NCBI GenBank assembly: GCA_030429605.1
Contig: JAUIEV010000005.1
Location: forward strand, 1 to 64,000
Source: Chlamydiia bacterium
Lineage (GTDB): Bacteria > Chlamydiota > Chlamydiia > Chlamydiales > Simkaniaceae
Direction of reading: 5' to 3'
Length of the DNA stretch: 64,000 bases
Position 1 is the first letter of the stretch. Each line of letters starts with the position of its first letter. The notes below the pieces were generated by a model, which had not been told where the DNA came from, did no database searches, and saw only the letters and a list, made by a program, of their open reading frames with translations. Shown here piece by piece: positions 28,843-37,279 of the stretch. The position numbers and the translations under genes are program-made.

Positions 28843-30348
28843 TTATGCACTACCGGCTGATGCGGAACTAGCACTTGCTCCTGCTGAGGGTGCGAGACTC
28901 TCAAAGAATGCAACCACTGCTCCTGCGCAAGGTCTGTTTGCTGGGTGCGAATCTTTCATTTGAGCAATGAAAGCGTCTGCACGCTCAAAGCGAGCATCTT
29001 CTGATCCAGACTCTTGAGCACTCCGAATGAACCGGCGCAGTATGCTATCAGCTGCATCTGCAAGCTGAAAGATATCCTGTTCAGGGCGAACATAAAAATG
29101 AAGTCGTTCGAGCTGTTCTTCAGGTGTACCTTCGCCACACAATGGGAGCAATTCTTCAAGGTCTGCCTCTATTTGAGGTAAATACTCAGGGTGAACAAGA
29201 GGTGGAGTTCCATCTTCATTCCCTGTAATGAACTTTTCTCTGTCTCTTTCAGAGAGCTCAAATTCAGGATTAATTCTGCTCATTGCAAGCAGAAAATAAA
29301 GTTGCTCTTCATATGAACGCTGGCTCATATCAAGGTGTCCGATAGCTTTTGCTTGCCTTGCACCTTTAAACTCGAACCGAGCCGTTTCACCAAAGTCAGA
29401 AATGCCACCTGGTCTTCCTGCGAGCGTACTTAAGCAGTTATCAAGTCTCGCATCTCCATGGACGAGTCCATGGCTATGTAGATGTTCTAATCCATTTGCC
29501 GCAGCGGCAATTGAAAGGGCTCTCTCTTCAAAAGTTGGAGGTGTATTTCTATGTAAAAACTTTAGTTCCTCTTGAAGAGCAAAAGAGCATCTTTTGTCCC
29601 CTTTATCAGTAGGAACAGTCCCCTTAAAATAGTATTCTGGAAGGGGAAGGTATGGAGATGGAGGTATCGAAGAGACGAGAGAAACCTCTTCGCAAATTGT
29701 AGGAATAGGCGATTCAGAGCCATCTGACTCGCTCACATAACGTGGTTGTTGAAGTATAAATCGAGTTCCAAGCTCGTCTGTTTTTGTCAGAGTGATGAAG
29801 TGTGCTTCAAACACTTCCTTTGTTGATCCGGAATCAGCTGGATCAGATTTTTTTGGCATAACGAGGTGTAGATGGCCGTTCGTGTCTCGAACAACAACTG
29901 TGAGATTTGAAACAGAAAAATGAGAAGGATCTGGATCAGACGATCCGCTTACAGTGTGGTCACCAGGTCGATAGATGTGCCTATGTGTTTTAGGAGAAGC
30001 AGGGTCAAATTTCCTCGCTGTGAAAGAATTATCTGCCCTTCTAAATGCATCAACTGTAAGAGCTACAATTTGACGAAATTTTTTGGGGTCGTGACCAGGA
30101 TACATTCTTCTTCTAAGAGGTCGACATGTTGCAGGGGGGCGCAATTTGGTAAGCTGCTCTATTGTAACCATCGGGAGTTTAGAAAGAAGAAAATCTATTT
30201 CTTCCTCTACAGTCGAGGGTACTGAAAAAGGTCTGTCGGTTGGTGAAAAAGCGAGTTCGTGTGGTGAGCCTATTCTTTCTAAAACCTCTGGAGAAGCTGA
30301 AGAGCTCCCTGCAGAAAGTGGGGCAAAGCTGCCTAATGATGCTGCCAT
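28843..30348 (-). CDS. Divergent protein-kinase-like protein (HGD catalytic loop), putative effector
   Basis: A 501-residue protein. The C-lobe of a kinase fold is recognisable: ANGLEHLHSHGLVHGDARLDN (residues 284-304, catalytic Asp299 and Asn304), DFG at 318-320, an alpha-F-like QDIFQLADAADSILRRF near 424-440 and NRPCAGAVVAFFESL at 471-485. HGD instead of HRD is more like the choline/aminoglycoside and chlamydial effector kinases than PknD. The N-lobe is poorly defined, and the ATP lysine is uncertain (perhaps in VMPKK near 163-167). Both ends are Ser/Ala-rich low complexity with no signal peptide or membrane segment. It sits alone between rpoC and tal. Type III secretion is a guess from these features. 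Confidence 0.6.
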   Translation of the reverse strand: MAASLGSFAPLSAGSSSASPEVLERIGSPHELAFSPTDRPFSVPSTVEEEIDFLLSKLPMVTIEQLTKLRPPATCRPLRRRMYPGHDPKKFRQIVALTVDAFRRADNSFTARKFDPASPKTHRHIYRPGDHTVSGSSDPDPSHFSVSNLTVVVRDTNGHLHLVMPKKSDPADSGSTKEVFEAHFITLTKTDELGTRFILQQPRYVSESDGSESPIPTICEEVSLVSSIPPSPYLPLPEYYFKGTVPTDKGDKRCSFALQEELKFLHRNTPPTFEERALSIAAAANGLEHLHSHGLVHGDARLDNCLSTLAGRPGGISDFGETARFEFKGARQAKAIGHLDMSQRSYEEQLYFLLAMSRINPEFELSERDREKFITGNEDGTPPLVHPEYLPQIEADLEELLPLCGEGTPEEQLERLHFYVRPEQDIFQLADAADSILRRFIRSAQESGSEDARFERADAFIAQMKDSHPANRPCAGAVVAFFESLAPSAGASASSASAGSA

Positions 30349-30449
30349 AATATCTTCCTCTTTTAAAATATTACTTATGTAAGATTACATCTAGTATATC
30401 AAAAAAAGAAGTTATTGAGTAGATTTTTTAAAGAATATTTTTACATTAA

Positions 30450-30480
30450 ACATAACCCCTTCTTTATAAAGGGGTTATGT
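30450..30480 (-). terminator. Terminator downstream of tal
   Basis: A 12-bp perfect stem ACATAACCCCTT/AAGGGGTTATGT with a 7-base loop lies 10 bases past the tal stop codon. The U-run on the minus strand is weak (TTAATGT), better on the plus strand. The tal transcript is still the most likely user. Confidence 0.7.
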
Positions 30481-30490
30481 TTTCTTCTTG

Positions 30491-31447
30491 TTACAAGAGT
30501 TCAAGAAGCTTTTTTTCCAGCTTTCTTGTATCTGCTGCAAATTTCCTAATTCCTTCGGAAAGCTTTTCAGTAGCCATTTGATCTTCATTAAGCATCCATC
30601 GAAATACTTTTTCATCGACTTCAATTTTTTCTACTGAGACTTTATCGGCTTTTTCTGAGGCAAGTTTTTGTGGTACAGAGCCTTCTGTTTCTTGTAATTC
30701 TTTGAGTAGTTTTGGGGAAATTGTGAGTAGGTCGCACCCTGCAAGCTCTAATATTTCGTCAATATTCCGAAAAGAAGCTCCCATCACCTGGGTTTTATAT
30801 CCAAATGATTTGTAGTAGTTGTAAATGGATGTAACAGAAACCACACCAGGATCTTCTGCAGGTGGGTATCCATCCTTTCCTTCAGCTTTTTTATACCAAT
30901 CGAGAATTCTTCCTACAAATGGTGAAATGAGCGTGGCATTTGCTTCGGCACAGCCAATTGCTTGAGCAAGAGAGAACATAAGTGTCATATTACAGTGAAT
31001 TCCTTCAGCCTCTAATTCTCGTGCTGCAAGAATTCCTTCCCATGTTGATGCTAATTTTATAAGGACACGTTCTTTTTCGATGCCAGCTTCTTTATATAGA
31101 GCAATATATTCTCTCGCTTTTGCAAGTGATCCCTCGACATCGAATGAAAGGCGAGCATCAACTTCAGTTGAAACTCTTCCAGGTACATGCTGCAGAATTT
31201 CTACACCAAAATTTACAAAAACTTTTGTAATCGCGTGGTTTATCTGTTCGTCTTGTGAGCTACCTTTCTTTTTGCCATATTCAATAGCTTCTTCTACTAG
31301 GTGTTTGTATTCTGGTATTTCAGCTGCTGCGAGAATGAGTGAAGGGTTTGTTGTTGCATCTGTTGGTTTATAGAGTTTGATTTGGTCAATTTCACCTGTA
31401 TCGGCAACAATTGTTGTCAGTTTTTTTAGTTCGTCAAATTTAGACAT
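30491..31447 (-). CDS. tal: Transaldolase
   Basis: A 318-residue class I transaldolase (TalB type). The start [30 protein letters not shown] and the Schiff-base lysine in [13 protein letters not shown] are visible, as is the second signature [30 protein letters not shown]. It moves a dihydroxyacetone unit between sugar phosphates in the non-oxidative pentose phosphate pathway. AGAGGT lies seven bases before the ATG. In C. trachomatis tal likewise follows rpoC, but here a kinase gene is inserted between them. Confidence 0.96.
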   Translation of the reverse strand: MSKFDELKKLTTIVADTGEIDQIKLYKPTDATTNPSLILAAAEIPEYKHLVEEAIEYGKKKGSSQDEQINHAITKVFVNFGVEILQHVPGRVSTEVDARLSFDVEGSLAKAREYIALYKEAGIEKERVLIKLASTWEGILAARELEAEGIHCNMTLMFSLAQAIGCAEANATLISPFVGRILDWYKKAEGKDGYPPAEDPGVVSVTSIYNYYKSFGYKTQVMGASFRNIDEILELAGCDLLTISPKLLKELQETEGSVPQKLASEKADKVSVEKIEVDEKVFRWMLNEDQMATEKLSEGIRKFAADTRKLEKKLLELL

Positions 31448-31548
31448 GAGTGTACCTCTTACATTTTGGTATCAGTCTACAAAAAATAGAATATTATGCA
31501 AAACAGCACGCATAATTTATATCCAAATTTTTGACCAGACTCTCAATT

Positions 31549-32031
31549 CTAAAAAGAGAAAGGGAGCAAGCGAGTTGATTTTTCTATTTCTGAAAGAAAA
31601 GAATCATTGGTGAATCTTGTGTGGGCACCTTCTAGCGTCAAAACGGTTTCATCTGATTGTGATAGGAGCTCAATAAGTACTTGTGAACTTTCTATTGGAA
31701 GCCGAAAAACATCGCCACCATTTCGTTTAAAAAAATGAAACGAGTGTTTTTTGGTGCGTGTTGTAACATATAGGGTGAGGCCGTTTGGGTGATCATTTAG
31801 ATGTTTTGATATAATTCTGCAGTACCATGTGTTTTCTATGAGTAACCACTGGAGTGTAAATGTTTCTATTTTGTTTGAGAGTATTGTTTCTATCTTTTTG
31901 CTTGCATACGGACCTGAATTAATTCCGTTTGTTGAAAATGAAAAAGGTGTAGACGAACTACACCCTGAAAAACAAGAAAGAATGAGTAGAACAGATGAGA
32001 ATCCCCATTTAATGGGCAATTGAGCCACCAT
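31549..32031 (-). CDS. Predicted lipoprotein of unknown function
   Basis: A 160-residue protein from the ATG at 32031, chosen because it gives a lipoprotein signal peptide: KWGFSSVLLILSCFSGC with the lipobox FSGC at residues 24-27, followed by SSSTPFSF. The rest is a compact soluble domain with beta-rich segments and no motif I recognise. The first 23 bases overlap the end of the preceding 77-residue gene, so translation is probably coupled. It is the last member of the small secreted-protein cluster before tal. Confidence 0.55.
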   Translation of the reverse strand: MVAQLPIKWGFSSVLLILSCFSGCSSSTPFSFSTNGINSGPYASKKIETILSNKIETFTLQWLLIENTWYCRIISKHLNDHPNGLTLYVTTRTKKHSFHFFKRNGGDVFRLPIESSQVLIELLSQSDETVLTLEGAHTRFTNDSFLSEIEKSTRLLPFSF

Positions 32032-32242
32032 CTTGAAGCGTAGCGAAGAGGATTCCTCCAATTGCCAGAACGATAAAAGTAATTCCAACCCCATTCACTG
32101 TAACTTCTTGAGTCGTTTTTTGGGCTTGCTCAGTGGACTCTGCTTGTTCAACTTGTTCTTGCGACGGTGCATCCGTCTGAGCAGCAGACAGGACAGCAGT
32201 AGGTAAAAAAATAGCAGCTAATAATATCCGAATAGCGTTCAT
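32009..32242 (-). CDS. Small exported membrane protein ending in IAH
   Basis: A 77-residue protein from the ATG at 32242, with AGGA six bases upstream. A cleavable signal peptide (ILLAAIFLPTAVLSAA) is followed by a Gln/Glu-rich linker (about 22-45), one hydrophobic span GITFIVLAIGGILFATL and the short tail QDGGSIAH. It has no known family. Its plan (signal, acidic linker, one membrane span, Asp-Gly-Gly tail ending in His) repeats that of the 101-residue protein at 33580-33885. Confidence 0.55.
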   Translation of the reverse strand: MNAIRILLAAIFLPTAVLSAAQTDAPSQEQVEQAESTEQAQKTTQEVTVNGVGITFIVLAIGGILFATLQDGGSIAH

Positions 32243-32450
32243 AGAATTCCTCATTTAAATGGTGAAAGCCTACGTCGCATGTTTGAAAAATTCAAGAAAA
32301 AATCACATTATAAGCGAAAATATCTCAAGCAGCATTGTACCAACAATTGAAGAGTTTTCCAGTGCTGAATGCTGTGAAATGTGTAATACCTCATGGCATG
32401 ATAATAGAGTTGAGTGTGCTATGTACGGAACAAACATTGGCTAAGAAGGT

Positions 32451-32470
32451 GGGAGGATGTAGATCCTCCC
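32451..32470 (-). terminator. Hairpin after the 38-residue lipoprotein gene
   Basis: An 8-bp perfect stem GGGAGGAT/ATCCTCCC with loop CTAC, 8 bases downstream of the stop at 32479 on the minus strand, followed by ACCTTCTT. It probably ends the transcript of the upstream four-gene cluster. Confidence 0.55.
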
Positions 32471-32478
32471 GAAAAGAG

Positions 32479-32595
32479 TTAATGCGAAGTTGTTGTAGTT
32501 GTTACTGCTGAACTTCCGTTTCCTCCGCATCCTGTAAATGCTGTAAACATCCCAACAAGTGTCACTACAACAAGTACTTTTGCTACTATTTTCAT
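32479..32595 (-). CDS. 38-residue small lipoprotein ending in TSH
   Basis: Reading frame MKIVAKVLVVVTLVGMFTAF followed by TGCGGNGSSAV and a Thr-rich tail TTTTTSH. It is a lipoprotein signal peptide with the lipobox FTGC, leaving only a 16-residue mature peptide after the cysteine is lipidated. An AAGG sequence sits just upstream of the ATG. A hairpin follows the stop. The position in line with three other exported proteins and the clean lipobox argue for a real gene despite its size. Confidence 0.55.
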   Translation of the reverse strand: MKIVAKVLVVVTLVGMFTAFTGCGGNGSSAVTTTTTSH

Positions 32596-32670
32596 ACCTT
32601 ATCTCTCTAGTTAAAATTCGGAAATGTAACTTTGCTTTTTTCTACCACGTGAAATAACGTACGAACCTAT

Positions 32671-32796
32671 TTAATGTGCATGAACTGTAGATGCGGAAGG
32701 TGTATTCACGTCTCCTCGTCCAGTAGAAGAGCAACTACATAAGGAAGCAAAAAGAATGAATAGACTGCATACTGTGATCGAGAGAAATGCTCGCAT
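32671..32796 (-). CDS. 41-residue small lipoprotein ending in HAH
   Basis: Reading frame MRAFLSITVCSLFILFASLC then SCSSTGRGDVNTPSASTVHAH. A short positively charged start, hydrophobic core and Cys residues at 20 and 22 with a lipobox-like LCSC suggest a lipoprotein with a roughly 20-residue mature part. TGAGGT lies just upstream of the ATG, a good ribosome binding site. It starts 32 bases after the 254-residue lipoprotein gene, in the same direction. Confidence 0.55.
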   Translation of the reverse strand: MRAFLSITVCSLFILFASLCSCSSTGRGDVNTPSASTVHAH

Positions 32797-32828
32797 AAAA
32801 CCTCAAATGGATTCGTAGTAATTTCAGT

Positions 32829-33593
32829 TCACTTTGCAGTATTGACCTGCAAATGTTCAAGCTTTTTTTGAGCGAAAGATAATTCACTTTTTAGTTTTTT
32901 CAAGCACTCTTGCATTGTGTAATATAAAAGTACTTTCTCTCCACTTCCTAAAACGTTTGAAAGTTCATGCTCTAGACTTGAGAAGAGCTTTTTTGTAGAA
33001 GCATGCTCTTGGAGATATTCTTTGAGAGATGAATGAGCAAATGGTGGAAGCTGAGAAAAGTATTTCTTTTCAATACGCTCAATTTTGGAGCGTTGAATAG
33101 AGGTTAAGACGTCTCCGAGATGTTGGGTAAGAGCAGCTGAAGAGATAGTTGTATTAAAGTCTTCTACGAGAAGGGAGAATGCGTCTTTCTTTACAGCAAA
33201 AGAGAGAGTGTATGCATTTGTTTGTGAGAAATAAATGGCAACGAGTGTTGAGAACAGGCCATGGGGCGTTGAGTATTCCATTTGAAAAAGTGTAGCATTT
33301 CCTGCTTTCGTTTTTTCTGTTCCCAGCTCCCTGAAAGCAGCTGCATCTTTCTTTAAGAGTTTTTTTGCCGCTCCGAGATATGACTTTGTAGATCCCGTAT
33401 ACGCTTCTTTCGCAAGAGAAAGAGATGGAGGATAGCTTTTTGAAGGTGATACGAATGTCAAAATAATACATGGTGCATCTCCTTGAGGTGAAAGGAGATT
33501 CCACCCTTTCGGAGGTGTGAAAACAAAGTGTTCACTGCAGGCGCTCGAAAAAATGAAAAGAAGAAAGAGAAGTGTCTGTTTAATGTGTTGCAT
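32829..33593 (-). CDS. Predicted lipoprotein with helical C-terminus
   Basis: A 254-residue protein from the ATG at 33593, which gives the lipoprotein signal KQTLLFLLFIFSSAC; the longer in-frame reading runs back through the glycine-codon tract of the neighbour. The mature part starts SEHFVFTPPKGWNLLSPQG. The form 'PP.GW....P' and the following beta-rich segment resemble bacterial DUF1795/PsbP-like lipoproteins, but this is weak. The last 80 residues are helical and charged. It overlaps the 101-residue gene by 14 bases, indicating coupled translation. Confidence 0.6.
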   Translation of the reverse strand: MQHIKQTLLFLLFIFSSACSEHFVFTPPKGWNLLSPQGDAPCIILTFVSPSKSYPPSLSLAKEAYTGSTKSYLGAAKKLLKKDAAAFRELGTEKTKAGNATLFQMEYSTPHGLFSTLVAIYFSQTNAYTLSFAVKKDAFSLLVEDFNTTISSAALTQHLGDVLTSIQRSKIERIEKKYFSQLPPFAHSSLKEYLQEHASTKKLFSSLEHELSNVLGSGEKVLLYYTMQECLKKLKSELSFAQKKLEHLQVNTAK

Positions 33594-33885
33594 GCGAGTG
33601 AGTACTCCCGCCGCCGCCACCACCGCCGCCGCCACCGCCACCGCCATCGTCAGTACTTGGATCGATGAGTACGGCAAGAACGGTAACAGCAACTGCCAGT
33701 CCAATTCCCCATGCAACCATAGAATTGCTGAGCGCAGTATAATTCGCAGCGGATGAACTCATTCCCACGCGCTCATAATAGTCATCTTCATCGTACTCTT
33801 CTTCTGAAGTATATGCAGGAGGAAGTGCTAGTATACGTAATGATAAAAAGCTTGAAACTGCAAAAAGCCATACGATTTTCTTCAT
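33580..33885 (-). CDS. Exported protein with polyglycine tract and His-rich tail
   Basis: A 101-residue protein. The signal peptide (KKIVWLFAVSSFLSLRILA) is followed by an acidic, Tyr-rich segment (EEEYDEDDYYERVG), one membrane span near 57-75 (MVAWGIGLAVAVTVLAVLI), then DDG and 13 consecutive glycines, then STHSHATH. The glycine codons are a GGC/GGT run at 33607-33645, prone to in-frame length change. The start of the following lipoprotein gene lies inside its last codons. I recognise no family. It is the first gene of the cluster and diverges from the V-ATPase operon. Confidence 0.6.
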   Translation of the reverse strand: MKKIVWLFAVSSFLSLRILALPPAYTSEEEYDEDDYYERVGMSSSAANYTALSNSMVAWGIGLAVAVTVLAVLIDPSTDDGGGGGGGGGGGGGSTHSHATH

Positions 33886-34043
33886 TTTGGGAAATCGACC
33901 AATTTATATTTCAAAAGTTTAAGTTTACATACCGCTGCGTTTTCTGCAATCGGGAAGTTGCAACTCTACTTAAAACATACGCATTTACTGAATCGATTTT
34001 GGAGAAGTTAAGTGTGAAGGAGCTCCAGAGAGCAGGAGTTTCC

Positions 34044-34072
34044 TTGTCATTTAAAAACTGATCCAGTATCCT
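34044..34072 (+). promoter_or_regulatory. Putative promoter of the V-type ATPase operon
   Basis: TTGTCA (34044-34049) and TATCCT (34067-34072) with a 17-base spacer, 43 bases upstream of atpE, in the 230-base region divergent from the secreted-protein cluster. Confidence 0.45.
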
Positions 34073-34115
34073 TCGGCCAATATCTCTTGAAACAAATCTG
34101 ATAAGTGAGACTCTA

Positions 34116-34727
34116 ATGAAAGCTTTCGATACAGCGAATGATAAGGTAAAAAAGCTTTGTGAGGTGCTTAAGAGTGATACTCTTGAACCTGCCAAGCAGG
34201 AAGCAGCACAAATCATTGAACATGCACATGCTGAAGCAAAACGGATTATCGAGGAAGGAAAGCAAAATGCACAACTTCAATTTGAAGAAGCAAAAAAGCG
34301 CATTGATCAAGAGAAGAAAGTTTTTGAAACTTCGGTAGGTTTAGCTGCAAAACAAGCTATTTCATCTTTAAAGCAAGAGGTTGAGAATCTCATTCTCAAT
34401 AGAGGTATAGAGGAAATAGTGAAAAAGACAACTACAGATGAACAAACTGCAGGTAAACTTGTAGAGGCCCTGATTGCTTCTATTCAAGATGCAGGTATTG
34501 ACGGAAAGGTCGTAGCATATTTGCCGAAACACATTTCAAAAGAGCATGTCCTTTCAGTAGTTGGCAAAGAGGCACTTGAACTCATCAATGACGAACATCT
34601 TTCAGGTGGTGTTAGGGTGAAAATTGTAGATCAAAACCTTGTGCTCGATTGTTCGGACCAAGTGCTTAAAGAGCTTATTGCTCAGTATATCCGAGAGGAA
34701 TTAAGAGAACGAATTTTTAACGCGTAG
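34116..34727 (+). CDS. atpE: V-type ATPase subunit E
   Basis: A 203-residue peripheral-stalk subunit. The N-terminal half is a long charged helix (AAQIIEHAHAEAKRIIEEGKQNAQLQFEEAKKRI), and the C-terminal half is a globular domain ending ELIAQYIREELRERIF. This pattern is typical of bacterial/archaeal subunit E. Subunit G/H is not visible nearby. It is first in the seven-gene V-ATPase operon, in the order I recall from C. trachomatis CT310-CT304. AGAC rather than a strong ribosome binding site precedes the ATG. Confidence 0.88.
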   Translation: MKAFDTANDKVKKLCEVLKSDTLEPAKQEAAQIIEHAHAEAKRIIEEGKQNAQLQFEEAKKRIDQEKKVFETSVGLAAKQAISSLKQEVENLILNRGIEEIVKKTTTDEQTAGKLVEALIASIQDAGIDGKVVAYLPKHISKEHVLSVVGKEALELINDEHLSGGVRVKIVDQNLVLDCSDQVLKELIAQYIREELRERIFNA

Positions 34728-34731
34728 GTTT

Positions 34732-35496
34732 ATGAGCCATTTTTTTTACACTGCCTCATCCTTACCGCAACTCTACTGTGGAGTTCAGCCAGAAATAACT
34801 TTTTTTCATTTACTTGAAGTTCTTGAGGAAAATCTTTCTTCAAAAGAATTTGAAAGGGTGAATGAAATACGAGAATTTCTAGACGTTTTAAATATTAAAC
34901 GTCTTCTTAAGGGACAGGCAATTGATAACAGAGGTGTAAAAACTGAAAAAGAACTCGATCGGTGCGTCGTTGAATGTGAAGGATTTCACTCTGCTGTACT
35001 TGAATTTCTCTACACATATGAATCAAGAGAAGAACGGCTAAAGCATTTTACTGAGCTTCTTTCGTCATACCTTGTTGCTAAATCAGAAGAGACATCAGGG
35101 TTTACAAGGAAATATTTTTATTACGAACGACTTTTACGCCTTTCTCTTGTTGGGTACAGGTGTGCTAAAAGAGGTGGTGATATTGTTGAAGAACTAAAAT
35201 TTGAGGATCCTAGAGACCCATTCGTTGCGTCTTTGATCGCACAAAAAGATACAACTCATTTTGAGTTTCCCTTTGAGCTAGAAGAGCTCACTGAACAACT
35301 TGTGCAAGCAAGAAATCCAATAGACGAATATCGAGTTCTTTTTGAGCATCAGTTTGCCTTTGCAGAAGGGGAAGGACAAAACTCGGTATTTTCTCTCGAC
35401 TATCTCCTTGCATACCTTGTTCAGCTTATTGCAGTGGAGAACTGGGAGGCAACGAGTGAAGAAACAGGTAAAGGCATTATAGAAGGAATGGTATAA
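34732..35496 (+). CDS. DUF2764 protein of the V-type ATPase operon
   Basis: A 254-residue soluble protein beginning MSHFFYTASSLPQL, mainly helical, acidic, with no membrane segment. Its place between subunits E and A is where DUF2764-family proteins sit in chlamydial and spirochaete V-ATPase operons. In other V/A-type operons subunit C occupies a comparable slot, so a central-stalk or assembly role is a fair inference, not an established fact. It starts 4 bases after atpE and ends 2 bases before atpA. Confidence 0.75.
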   Translation: MSHFFYTASSLPQLYCGVQPEITFFHLLEVLEENLSSKEFERVNEIREFLDVLNIKRLLKGQAIDNRGVKTEKELDRCVVECEGFHSAVLEFLYTYESREERLKHFTELLSSYLVAKSEETSGFTRKYFYYERLLRLSLVGYRCAKRGGDIVEELKFEDPRDPFVASLIAQKDTTHFEFPFELEELTEQLVQARNPIDEYRVLFEHQFAFAEGEGQNSVFSLDYLLAYLVQLIAVENWEATSEETGKGIIEGMV

Positions 35497-35498
35497 TT

Positions 35499-37271
35499 GT
35501 GAATGACGTTGAATACGCAACCGGTGAAGTAGTAAAAGCATTCGGAAACCTTCTACAAGTTGAGTTTCACGGAGATGTTAGGCAAGGTGAAGTTGCTGAC
35601 GTGCTTATTGGAGATCTCAAGCTTCGTGCTGAAGTGATAGAAATAGCAGGGTCTATAGCAAAGCTTCAGGTTTTTGAAGATACTGTGGGAATCAAAAAAG
35701 GGACAAAAGTTGCATTTCAGCATCATCTTCTTGAGGCAGAACTTGGTCCTGGATTGATTGGCTCTATAGTTGATGGCCTACAAAATCCCCTCGAAGAGGT
35801 TGCAAATGAATCAGGGCTCTTTTTAAAGCGAGGCGTTTATCTTCCTTCCTTGGATAGAAGGAAAAAGTGGGACTACACTCCAACAAAAAAAGTTGGTGAC
35901 GTTGTTTCTCGAGGAGATGAAATTGGCTTTACCATGGAAGGGCGGTTTCATCATTCGATTATGTTGCCATTCGCTTTATATGGTGAGTATACAATAACAT
36001 GGATGGCTCCGGCAGGTTCATATACTGTCGCAGAACCTGTAGCGAGAGTCAAAGGCCCTCATGGTGATGAGCATGATGTTTCAATGATGCAAAAGTGGTC
36101 CGTTAAAGCACCACTTATGGCAGGGAAAAAGGTAAAAGCTCGTCGGATGATGGACACTGGCTGTCGTATTCTCGATACACAATACCCTGTACTAAAAGGG
36201 GGAACCTTTTGTATTCCGGGTCCATTTGGGGCTGGGAAAACAGTTATTCAGCACCATTTATCAAAGTATTCTTCTGTGGATATTGTCATCATTGCAGCCT
36301 GCGGTGAGCGAGCCGGTGAGGTAGTTGAAGTACTGCAGACATTTCCACATTTGACAGATCCGCATACAGGTGAATCACTCATAAGCAGAACTGTAATCAT
36401 ATGTAACACATCATCTATGCCGGTTGCTGCCCGTGAGGCATCGGTCTATATGGGTGCAACGATTGGTGAATACTACAGACAAATGGGTCTCGACGTCTTG
36501 CTTTTAGCAGATTCGACTTCTAGATGGGCTCAGGCGATGAGGGAAATGTCTGGAAGACTAGAGGAAATTCCTGGCGAAGAAGCGTTTCCGGCCTATCTAG
36601 CTTCTCGAATTTCATCCTTTTATGAAAGATCGGGGGTGATTCAACTCCCTTCTGAGAAAAAAGGTTCGCTGACGATTGGTGGATCGGTATCACCGGCTGG
36701 TGGTAACTTTGAAGAACCTGTTACGCAGGCAACGCTTTCTGTTGTAGGTGCTTTTCATGGACTTTCGAGACAGAGATCAGATGCACGAAAATATCCTGCA
36801 ATTGACCCGCTTATCTCTTGGACAAAGTACACGGATGAAGTTGGAGCTGAATTAGAAGCTCGATACCCCAACTGGGGAGAGAAGACACAGGCGGCGGCTA
36901 AACTACTCCGAGATGGAGATGAGATCGGGAAACGGATGGAAGTAGTCGGAGAGGAAGGCGTTACAATCGAAGATCTTCTTTTATATCTAAAAGCTGAATT
37001 ATATGAGTTTTCGTATCTTCAGCAAAATGCATTTGATAAAGAGGATGCATACTGTCCACTTGATAGACAAATTGAACTTTTTGCTCTTGTGCAAGAAATT
37101 TTTGAGACTGAATTTGATTTCTCAACACACGAAGAAGCGAGAAATTTCTTCCTCAGTTTGCAAAACCAGGTGAAGAATTTAAATTATATTCCATTTCAAT
37201 CAGATAAATATCTGAGAGAATTTAAAGCAGTTCAAGAGCGACTTCAGCAAGTTGCGGCAATGAGTAGGTAG
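35499..37271 (+). CDS. atpA: V-type ATPase catalytic subunit A
   Basis: A 590-residue catalytic subunit with a GTG start. The P-loop GPFGAGKT near 240-250 and the V/A-specific non-homologous insertion before it ([21 protein letters not shown]) are visible. The segments RAGEVVEVL and [34 protein letters not shown] carry the catalytic glutamate/arginine region. In bacteria such enzymes couple ATP turnover to proton or sodium movement. atpB follows after 8 bases. Confidence 0.97.
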   Translation: MNDVEYATGEVVKAFGNLLQVEFHGDVRQGEVADVLIGDLKLRAEVIEIAGSIAKLQVFEDTVGIKKGTKVAFQHHLLEAELGPGLIGSIVDGLQNPLEEVANESGLFLKRGVYLPSLDRRKKWDYTPTKKVGDVVSRGDEIGFTMEGRFHHSIMLPFALYGEYTITWMAPAGSYTVAEPVARVKGPHGDEHDVSMMQKWSVKAPLMAGKKVKARRMMDTGCRILDTQYPVLKGGTFCIPGPFGAGKTVIQHHLSKYSSVDIVIIAACGERAGEVVEVLQTFPHLTDPHTGESLISRTVIICNTSSMPVAAREASVYMGATIGEYYRQMGLDVLLLADSTSRWAQAMREMSGRLEEIPGEEAFPAYLASRISSFYERSGVIQLPSEKKGSLTIGGSVSPAGGNFEEPVTQATLSVVGAFHGLSRQRSDARKYPAIDPLISWTKYTDEVGAELEARYPNWGEKTQAAAKLLRDGDEIGKRMEVVGEEGVTIEDLLLYLKAELYEFSYLQQNAFDKEDAYCPLDRQIELFALVQEIFETEFDFSTHEEARNFFLSLQNQVKNLNYIPFQSDKYLREFKAVQERLQQVAAMSR

Positions 37272-37279
37272 GTGAGGAA

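Noticed and set aside
32259-32444. 61-codon plus-strand frame with several cysteines (ECCEMCN)
   Set aside because: No ribosome binding site, opposite strand to all neighbours, no signal peptide and no recognisable family; likely chance in the gap between two minus-strand genes.
33593-33716. Upstream extension of the 254-residue lipoprotein (Ala/Val-rich start)
   Set aside because: It is the frame-shifted shadow of the glycine-codon tract of the neighbouring gene; the internal ATG gives a proper lipoprotein signal.
33753-34061. 102-codon plus-strand frame between the secreted cluster and atpE
   Set aside because: It runs antisense through the 101-residue gene, lacks a ribosome binding site and ends within the likely atp promoter.
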